Below are positions 15,410-20,044 of a stretch of 20,044 nt of DNA, one piece after another. The position numbers and the translations under genes are program-made. Each line of letters opens with the position of its first letter. Within the stretch, counting starts at the first letter, position 1. The stretch lies in the NCBI GenBank assembly GCA_934630385.1, contig CAKTWE010000032.1:1-20044 (forward strand), written 5' to 3'. The stretch is from an uncultured Collinsella sp. Lineage in GTDB: Bacteria; Actinomycetota; Coriobacteriia; Coriobacteriales; Coriobacteriaceae. A model generated the notes under the pieces. It did no database searches. It saw nothing but the letters and a program-made list of their open reading frames with translations, and was not told the DNA's origin.

Positions 15410-16552
15410 TCAATATCTTGATAGGATTTCGCTCGAGCTCTTAAGCAGATATTCGCGCAACAGCGGAATCGAGAACCTCACCACGCCGCGCGACGGAGCA
15501 TCGATTACTTGAGCCTTTATAAGCTCACGCCGCGTAGACGTTAGACTTGTAGCAGGCAGTTTCAGCCTGTCCGCAATCTGCTTGGTCGATGCGTTTCCCT
15601 CGCAGCTCGCCATGGCGATGAGGTACTCGATTGCCCTGCGCGGCAACGGCGCAAGGGCGACATCCAGTACGGAGCTCTCGAACTCGTCATATGCCCGCTT
15701 GATACCCCTTCGCGCATCGGCAACGGAAATGGCCACGTCCTCACTCGCATGGCGGCGCGCGTTGGCGAATACGCGATAACCAACCAACTGAATCAGATAT
15801 GCATACCCCTTTGTTGCCTCAGTCGCCAGTTCAAGCGCCTCGCCGTCCAGCTCAAGACCCGCTCGTGCAACCGTCGAAGACAACGAATCAGAGACCTCGT
15901 CCAGAGGAATCGCCGCAAGCTCCTCTGCTTTGGCGCGTTGCAAAAACGTAAGCGCCTTGCCGTTGATGAGGTCAAGCACCCCAGTGGTTAATCCAGCGAA
16001 GACAAAGGCGATGTTCTTACGCTCACGTATGAGGTGCTGCACGGCCGTTGCCAGCACGCGAACGTCGTCCGGATTGACATCTTGGATCTCGTCGACCGTT
16101 ACCAGCAAACCCGCATCACGCTCAGTTTCCCGGGTCGCAATGCGTGTCAACGTATCTCTCAACGTTTCCGTTGCGTCGGCATTCTTGGAAACACCAGCCT
16201 TTACCAAGCCGAGATTTGCCTCGAGATGCACCGCGATATCATCGATTGTCCGCGTGAGTTCGTGTTGAATATCTTGGACGATGTTGCTCGTTGCCGTCAC
16301 ATCGACCACACGCCAACCATAGGACCTGGCAACATCGCCTAGCTCGGTAAGGAGCGCTGTTTTGCCGGACCCACGCGGGCCGGTAATACGCATGAGCCTG
16401 CCGGGGGCGCCCACGCCTTCCTCGATGCCATCCCTAAAATCATCGGTAACGCGTTCGCGTCCGATAAGGACCGGAGGCTCAGCACCAGCGGTCGGCTTGA
16501 ACGGATTGATTATCGTGCGCTGCAATGGCCCCACCTTCTCATCTGTCATCAT
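15410..16552 (-). CDS. AAA/STAND-like ATP-binding protein with C-terminal winged helix
   Basis: A 380-residue P-loop ATPase of the AAA_16/Orc1-like type (family named from motifs). N-terminal GRERV (31-35) precedes Walker A GPRGSGKT (58-65); Walker B is LLVTVDE (149-155) followed by IQDV, and FVFAGLT (183-189) looks like sensor 1. The C-terminal part (about 305-365) resembles a winged helix: PRRAIEYLIAMASCEGNAST, KQIADRLKLPATSLTSTRRE, VVRFSIPLLREYL. Proteins of this kind act as stand-alone regulators or as the switch module of conflict systems; no effector gene is adjacent on this strand. The start is ATG 16552 with no ribosome site, but a good promoter -10 ends 7 bases upstream, predicting a leaderless mRNA. 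An IS3 remnant lies immediately upstream. Confidence 0.85.
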   Translation of the reverse strand: MMTDEKVGPLQRTIINPFKPTAGAEPPVLIGRERVTDDFRDGIEEGVGAPGRLMRITGPRGSGKTALLTELGDVARSYGWRVVDVTATSNIVQDIQHELTRTIDDIAVHLEANLGLVKAGVSKNADATETLRDTLTRIATRETERDAGLLVTVDEIQDVNPDDVRVLATAVQHLIRERKNIAFVFAGLTTGVLDLINGKALTFLQRAKAEELAAIPLDEVSDSLSSTVARAGLELDGEALELATEATKGYAYLIQLVGYRVFANARRHASEDVAISVADARRGIKRAYDEFESSVLDVALAPLPRRAIEYLIAMASCEGNASTKQIADRLKLPATSLTSTRRELIKAQVIDAPSRGVVRFSIPLLREYLLKSSSEILSRY

Positions 16553-16559
16553 TATCGTG

Positions 16560-16588
16560 ATTATAGTATTAATAGCGAAAATATTGAA
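16560..16588 (-). promoter_or_regulatory. Sigma-70-type promoter of the ATPase gene
   Basis: On the minus strand TTCAAT (plus-strand 16583-16588) and a perfect TATAAT (16560-16565) are 17 bases apart. Transcription would start at or within a base or two of the ATG at 16552. Confidence 0.7.
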
Positions 16589-16688
16589 TTTAGTGAGGCT
16601 AGTTCAGACGCCGAACCCCGTGACTGCTTTCTCAAAGCTAACAAATAAAAGGGCGAAAACCCGCATTAGAGGCCGATTTTGTCCCATC

Positions 16689-16719
16689 AAAAAAGAAACC
16701 GCCCCAATAAAAAGAGGCG
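16689..16719 (-). terminator. Terminator-like hairpin beside the IS remnant
   Basis: On the minus strand CGCCTC and GGGGCG (one G-U pair) enclose TTTTTATT and are followed by GTTTCTTTTTTG. It lies just outside the IS end and would stop transcripts coming from the lacI/IS side before the ATPase promoter. Confidence 0.5.
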
Positions 16720-16950
16720 AACTGCACCCCAAAACTTGGACGGCTTAAATAAGAACTACGCCGCAAGGGGCTGGCTCCGGAACTCCTCCAGGGTCAGCCC
16801 TTTCAGTTTAACCTGCCTTCGCCTCGTGTTCCAATGGGTGACGTACGCGTCCAGGTCCGCCTTGAAGGATTCGAAGTCGGACCATATCCTTCCCCGGAAG
16901 AACTCGTCCTTCATGTGGCCGAAGACCTGCTCGGTGGCACCGTTGTCATA
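16719..16950 (-). mobile_element. IS3-family (IS150-like) insertion sequence, 3' remnant
   Basis: The segment contains the last part of an IS3 OrfB transposase and an IS end, plus-strand AACTGCACCCCAAAACTTGG then AC (about 16720-16741), resembling the CCCCAAAA..TTGGACA ends of IS150-group elements. The other end, OrfA and most of OrfB are absent, so it cannot move by itself. Confidence 0.8.
16756..16950 (-). pseudogene. Truncated IS3-family transposase OrfB (C-terminal part)
   Basis: The frame reads YDNGATEQVFGHMKDEFFRG, then IWSDFESFKADLDAYVTHWN, then TRRRQVKLKGLTLEEFRSQP. This is the end of the DDE integrase core of IS3 OrfB: the DNA(A)TEQVFGHMKDEF block carries the third catalytic residue Glu, and YVTHWNTRR corresponds to the YI..YN..R block. 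About three-quarters of the protein, including both catalytic Asp residues, is missing. The frame continues upstream into lacI-derived sequence, so any product would be a chimera. Confidence 0.88.
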
Positions 16951-17768
16951 GCTCACCACCGCGAGTAGTCGCTCGGGACACGACGGCCGCTCTTATATAG
17001 ACGCTTGAGCAAGCCAAGGGCAATATTGTCGGAACTGGCAAAACGACCGTGGCATCGGTATCCAGCACATCTGCCGACGCCTCATAGGCTTCGGCAGATA
17101 TAATAGTCAGTCTCGACCACCAGCGAGGGGTCAAATGCCACTCCGGTTTCGGCAAGGGCACGCTCATAACCAGCAAGACGCTTGCGGCCCGTCATGGACT
17201 TAGCCGCGTCGACCATGCAGACAATGCGTTCATTACCCTTCTCGAGCAGGTGTTTTGTTGCCATGCAGCCGCCCCGTTCGTGATCGAACAAGACCTCGTC
17301 GCACGAGAGGTTGTCTGCCACGCGGTCAATCATCACGTAGGGCACCGGCAAATGCGAAAGCTCGTCGGTCAGGGCGCTGTCGTCGGTAAGCTCGTCGGCG
17401 ACGACCAAGAATATGCCGTCCACACCGCGTGTAACCAGAAGCCCCAGCAAGTCCAGATCGTTTTCGGGCAAGCCATCGGAGTTGGTAATGAACAGAGCGT
17501 ACCCCTCGGCGCGGCAACGCCGCTCCAAGTTCTTGGCAAGCAAGGAAAAGAAGCGGTTCTCGATGTTGGGGACAATAAGACCGAGCGTCTTTGACTCGCG
17601 CATCACCAAGCTGCGGGCAATCTGGTTAGGCACGTAATGCCCGCGCGCCGCAACTTCTTTAATGCAGCGACGGTTTTCTTTCGAGATGCGGCAGGGCCGG
17701 TCATTAGGCACAAGGGAAACAGAAGAGGGCGAAAGACCCACCTCGTTGGCAATCTGCTTGAGTGTCAC
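16942..17768 (-). pseudogene. Frameshifted and truncated LacI-family regulator
   Basis: The frame from 17768 encodes a LacI N-terminal helix-turn-helix (TLKQIANEVGLSPSSVSLVP), the hinge (NQIARSLVMRESKTLGLIVP) and most of the periplasmic-binding-like sensor domain, then stops at 17082 after TDYYICRSL. The remaining sequence is still recognisable in other frames: AEAYEASADVLDTDATVV, then FASSDNIALGLLKRLYKSGR and VPSDYS, then VVSYDN. At least three indels are needed: near 17100, at the A4 run 17040-17043, and near 16960. The gene then joins IS3 transposase sequence. The start is GTG only, with no spaced ribosome site, another sign of decay. It would have been about 330 residues, sugar-responsive by family; no target gene is obvious. 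Confidence 0.85.
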
Positions 17769-17916
17769 CTTTTAAGCCAATGCAATCGTTCTCTTTCCGC
17801 TCCTGCATTCCTGTGTGGTCAACAACTTTACCATCCCGGGAGGGAAAGCGGTGCGAGAAGCGAGGGGGGGGTCTGCGCGCAATGCGTACCAAATACCACG
17901 GGCATCATTAACCGTT

Positions 17917-17953
17917 GAGGCCCGCTCAACGCCAGACACGTTGAGCGGGCCTC
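17917..17953. terminator. Perfect 14-base hairpin between the surface protein gene and lacI remnant
   Basis: GAGGCCCGCTCAAC (17917-17930) and GTTGAGCGGGCCTC (17940-17953) pair perfectly around GCCAGACAC. It has TTT on the plus side. It lies about 57 bases past the stop of the surface protein gene and probably terminates that transcript. The rest of 17769-18009 shows no gene. Confidence 0.75.
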
Positions 17954-18009
17954 TTTGCCCCTAGGCAATCATGCACAGAGTGGGCGGCTAGCCTTTAAAA
18001 GGCCCTTCC

Positions 18010-19743
18010 CTAGCGTCCGCAGCGCAGCCTCTTCATCGAAAGCCCAACAACCAGCGCGCCTGCGATTGCCAGCAGCGCGGCACACTCCATAGTCGAAGTG
18101 TTGCTGTCGCCCGTGCTGGGAATCTTGCCCGCAGTGGTCTTTTTCTTTCCGGCAGGTTTCGTGGTGTCAGCAGGCTTTTTGTCAGGATCAGGTTTATCGC
18201 CCTCGGCGGGTGCCGTATTTTCCGTATAGACGTTCTCGAATGTCATGCTCGTCACGGGCGTGTCCTGAGTCTTCTCGTAGAATGCGCCGTTATCGGTTTC
18301 CACCAGCTTGACGGGGAAGATTTCGTAACTCGACTGGGTGGCCGACCGGGCGTCATCAGTAATCATGTACTCATGGCAGAAAATCTGGTAGACAGCATCG
18401 GAGTAAGTCCAGTTTGCCATACCCGTATTCTTCTCGCGCACGCAGAAGCCCTCGCACGTGATGTCGTGAACCTGGCTCTTCGGACCCTTAATGGTAAGAA
18501 GACCCTCGTACTCCTTTTCACCATCCGTAACAACGGTCGCCGTCACGGTCACACCGGCGTAATCCTCAATTTTGCCAACGCCGACGTTGAAAATCTCAAG
18601 CTCGAATTCCTGCTTGCCGGGAGCGATGTCTCCGCCCTTCTTGACAACCTTCGTGAAGGGGAAGCTGTAGCTGACGGATTTCTCACCTGTAGTGAAGTGG
18701 ATATTCTTATAGAGATGCAAGAAGCCCTTGGCCTGCTCGACGCCATCATGTTCGATGAGGTCGATGGTCGCGCCCTCGCCGTCGACGGCAACGGCCTGCG
18801 TCAGGTCAAAATCGGCATTGATGACGAGGTTATCAAAAAGCGCGGGGATATTATCCGTGTTTGTGTTCTTGGCATCGATTTCGGCCGCGTAGACAGTGAA
18901 ATCACCGCCGCAGCCAGCCGGATACGCGCCAGCAAGAGTGACCTTTGCGCCGCCCTTGATGGTCAGATCGCCGCGTGCCCACAGGCCAGAATCAACAGTA
19001 GAGGTCGATTGAACAGAACCGCCGTCAATCGTCAGATTTCTTTCAGCAAACAGACCGGGGAAGAGGCTTTTTGCCACGACGTTAGAATTCGAAATGCTCA
19101 GGTTGCCGCCCACGGGGCCGCCACGGGAACTGATAAACGCAGCGTTGCAATTGTTTTCCGTTGCCGAAATGTCAACCACGCTGCCGTTTTGGATGGTGAG
19201 GTTAACGGCGTCGATGCCCGCATACAGCGCATGCGACGTAAGCCGTGCGTTATCGAGGACCACCGAGCCGTTGCTGGCAATGCCAACGCCGCCCGGAGCG
19301 TTAACAACAAGAGTCGTCGCGCATACCGAGACGTTGCCGGCGGCACTTATGCCGTCCTTCGTTTCCCCCGCGACATTGATCGTAAGGCTGCCAGACCCCG
19401 AGAACTCGATATTCCCCGTAGCCATAATGCCCATATTGTCATCGAAGGTAATACGGTTCTCGCCCTGAAGCACGATGTCCAAATCGCCCGTCAGTTCCGA
19501 ATTGATACCGCCATAGCCGAGCACGTTTGTGATAGACGCGTTGTTCAGCGTAAGGGTTTGCGCGTCGGGGTCGTACGTCGCCGTTCCCTCGCCGCATGCG
19601 ATAGTGAGGTTGTCGCTGGTGAATTGTTCGCCGTTGACAAACAGGTTGTACTGCGTTGTCTCGGCAAATGCCAACGCCGGCAGCATCGCCATGGCAAAGG
19701 CGAGCGCTGAGGCAAAACCTATCAGCTTCCGTATCTTGCTCAT
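18010..19743 (-). CDS. Sortase-anchored surface protein with beta-solenoid-like and pilin isopeptide-like domains
   Basis: A 577-residue cell-wall protein. The signal peptide is residues 1-27 (KIRKLIGFASALAFAMAMLP, cleavage likely after LAFA). Residues about 40-310 are short repeats of the type GNLSISNSNVV, RNLTIDGGSVQ, GDLTIKGGAKV, typical of right-handed beta-solenoids and of domains annotated as carbohydrate-binding in gut surface proteins. Residues about 358-508 (SFPFTKVVKKGGDIAPGKQE to MTFENVYTEN) resemble the streptococcal Spy0128-type pilin domain with a Lys-Asn isopeptide; Lys365 and Asn504 are candidates. A Pro/Lys/Thr-rich wall-spanning stretch leads to the sorting signal IPSTG (541-545), a hydrophobic helix and KRLRCGR. 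IPSTG departs from LPXTG. GAGAGGAA lies 4-5 bases from ATG 19743. Adhesion or glycan binding is inferred. Confidence 0.87.
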   Translation of the reverse strand: MSKIRKLIGFASALAFAMAMLPALAFAETTQYNLFVNGEQFTSDNLTIACGEGTATYDPDAQTLTLNNASITNVLGYGGINSELTGDLDIVLQGENRITFDDNMGIMATGNIEFSGSGSLTINVAGETKDGISAAGNVSVCATTLVVNAPGGVGIASNGSVVLDNARLTSHALYAGIDAVNLTIQNGSVVDISATENNCNAAFISSRGGPVGGNLSISNSNVVAKSLFPGLFAERNLTIDGGSVQSTSTVDSGLWARGDLTIKGGAKVTLAGAYPAGCGGDFTVYAAEIDAKNTNTDNIPALFDNLVINADFDLTQAVAVDGEGATIDLIEHDGVEQAKGFLHLYKNIHFTTGEKSVSYSFPFTKVVKKGGDIAPGKQEFELEIFNVGVGKIEDYAGVTVTATVVTDGEKEYEGLLTIKGPKSQVHDITCEGFCVREKNTGMANWTYSDAVYQIFCHEYMITDDARSATQSSYEIFPVKLVETDNGAFYEKTQDTPVTSMTFENVYTENTAPAEGDKPDPDKKPADTTKPAGKKKTTAGKIPSTGDSNTSTMECAALLAIAGALVVGLSMKRLRCGR

Positions 19744-19994
19744 GATGTTCCTCTCGTCCGGGGGCTCGCAAAGGATTGAAACCGGCGTTTGACGCGCCTT
19801 GGTGCAACCATGAGTACCGACGGTTGATGTCGAGGTCGCTGGGGCATGTGTCCGACGGCAGTCGCGGTGGCGCCGCTTTCGATAGCTTTGCGATTATATG
19901 TATCATGATAGACGGTACCAGGAACAAGCGTCCTGTTCGTATCGCCCAACGGCCCATTATCCGCTGTCCTTGATTGGCAACTTCATCCGAACAC
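19744..19994 (-). promoter_or_regulatory. Upstream region of the surface protein gene
   Basis: No gene is supported here. A perfect minus-strand TATAAT (plus-strand 19893-19898) could be the -10 of the surface protein gene, giving a leader of about 140 bases, but no matching -35 is seen at 16-18 bases. The leader is GC-rich. Confidence 0.35.
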
Positions 19995-20034
19995 TTCCCA
20001 CATTCATCCGTACATGTACGGATGAATGTGGGAA
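19995..20034. repeat. Perfect 40-base palindrome
   Basis: TTCCCACATTCATCCGTACA (19995-20014) is followed directly by its exact reverse complement (20015-20034), with no loop. A partial arm copy, TTCATCCG, also occurs at 19982-19989. It is upstream of the surface protein gene and at the window edge. Confidence 0.92.
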
Positions 20035-20044
20035 TCCGATACCC

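Noticed and set aside
15410..16552. Complete defence system built on the ATPase
   Set aside because: No nuclease, toxin or other effector gene is present on either side; only IS and repeat debris.
18373..19710. 445-codon plus-strand open frame opposite the surface protein
   Set aside because: Antisense to a protein with signal peptide, repeats and sorting signal; no independent support.
19995..20034. Replication origin or attachment site
   Set aside because: There are no DnaA boxes, integrase or tRNA nearby; a palindrome alone does not support either.
1..20044. tRNA or rRNA genes
   Set aside because: No cloverleaf-like sequences with a T-arm GGTTCGAAT-type motif, and no rRNA signature, were found on either strand by eye.

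Overview
The window looks like a chromosomal segment of a high-GC, host-associated, anaerobic actinobacterium of the Coriobacteriia, most likely Collinsella or a close relative. The basis is inference: a mannose-family PTS operon with a DUF956 gene, an iron-sulphur flavoprotein and a Trp-rich membrane protein (DUF5692-like) of a kind I associate with gut Coriobacteria, an LPXTG-like surface protein, and short palindromic repeats in almost every gap. No search was possible, so the assignment rests on recognised protein families and general style.

Layout. 1-3216 (minus): a PTS operon manX (IIAB), manY (IIC), manZ (IID), then a terminator-like hairpin and the start of a DUF956/ManO gene cut by the window edge. 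The AT-rich 3217-3592 gap holds its upstream region. 3593-4021 (minus): hypA, nickel insertion for [NiFe]-hydrogenase, preceded by an unusual composite stem-loop. 4215-8912: a divergent redox module. A 924-residue multi-[4Fe-4S] flavoprotein reads left; a TetR regulator and a polytopic membrane protein read right. Two matching TTGAC/GTCAA palindromes lie between them. 9167-10663 (plus): a single-pass membrane protein with a very acidic cytoplasmic N-terminus. 10796-10969 (minus): a 57-residue Pro/Asp-rich protein. 11101-13728 (minus): clpB, the disaggregase, with its own terminator.

13729-20044 is more accessory in character. It has a tandem array of four hairpins with an exact 161-base higher-order period, a small membrane-anchored protein bracketed by two inverted copies of another hairpin repeat, a gene-tail remnant, an AAA/STAND-like ATPase whose promoter predicts a leaderless mRNA, an IS3-family remnant fused to a frameshifted lacI-type gene, and a sortase-anchored surface protein with a beta-solenoid-like region. 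The window ends in a perfect 40-base palindrome.

How it works together: the left side imports and phosphorylates hexoses (PTS). The centre is probably an electron-transfer module switched by a TetR sensor. ClpB is protein quality control. The right side mixes surface adhesion or glycan-binding functions with decayed mobile DNA. The most promising undescribed items are the TetR-controlled flavoprotein/membrane-protein pair and the 161-base-period hairpin array.
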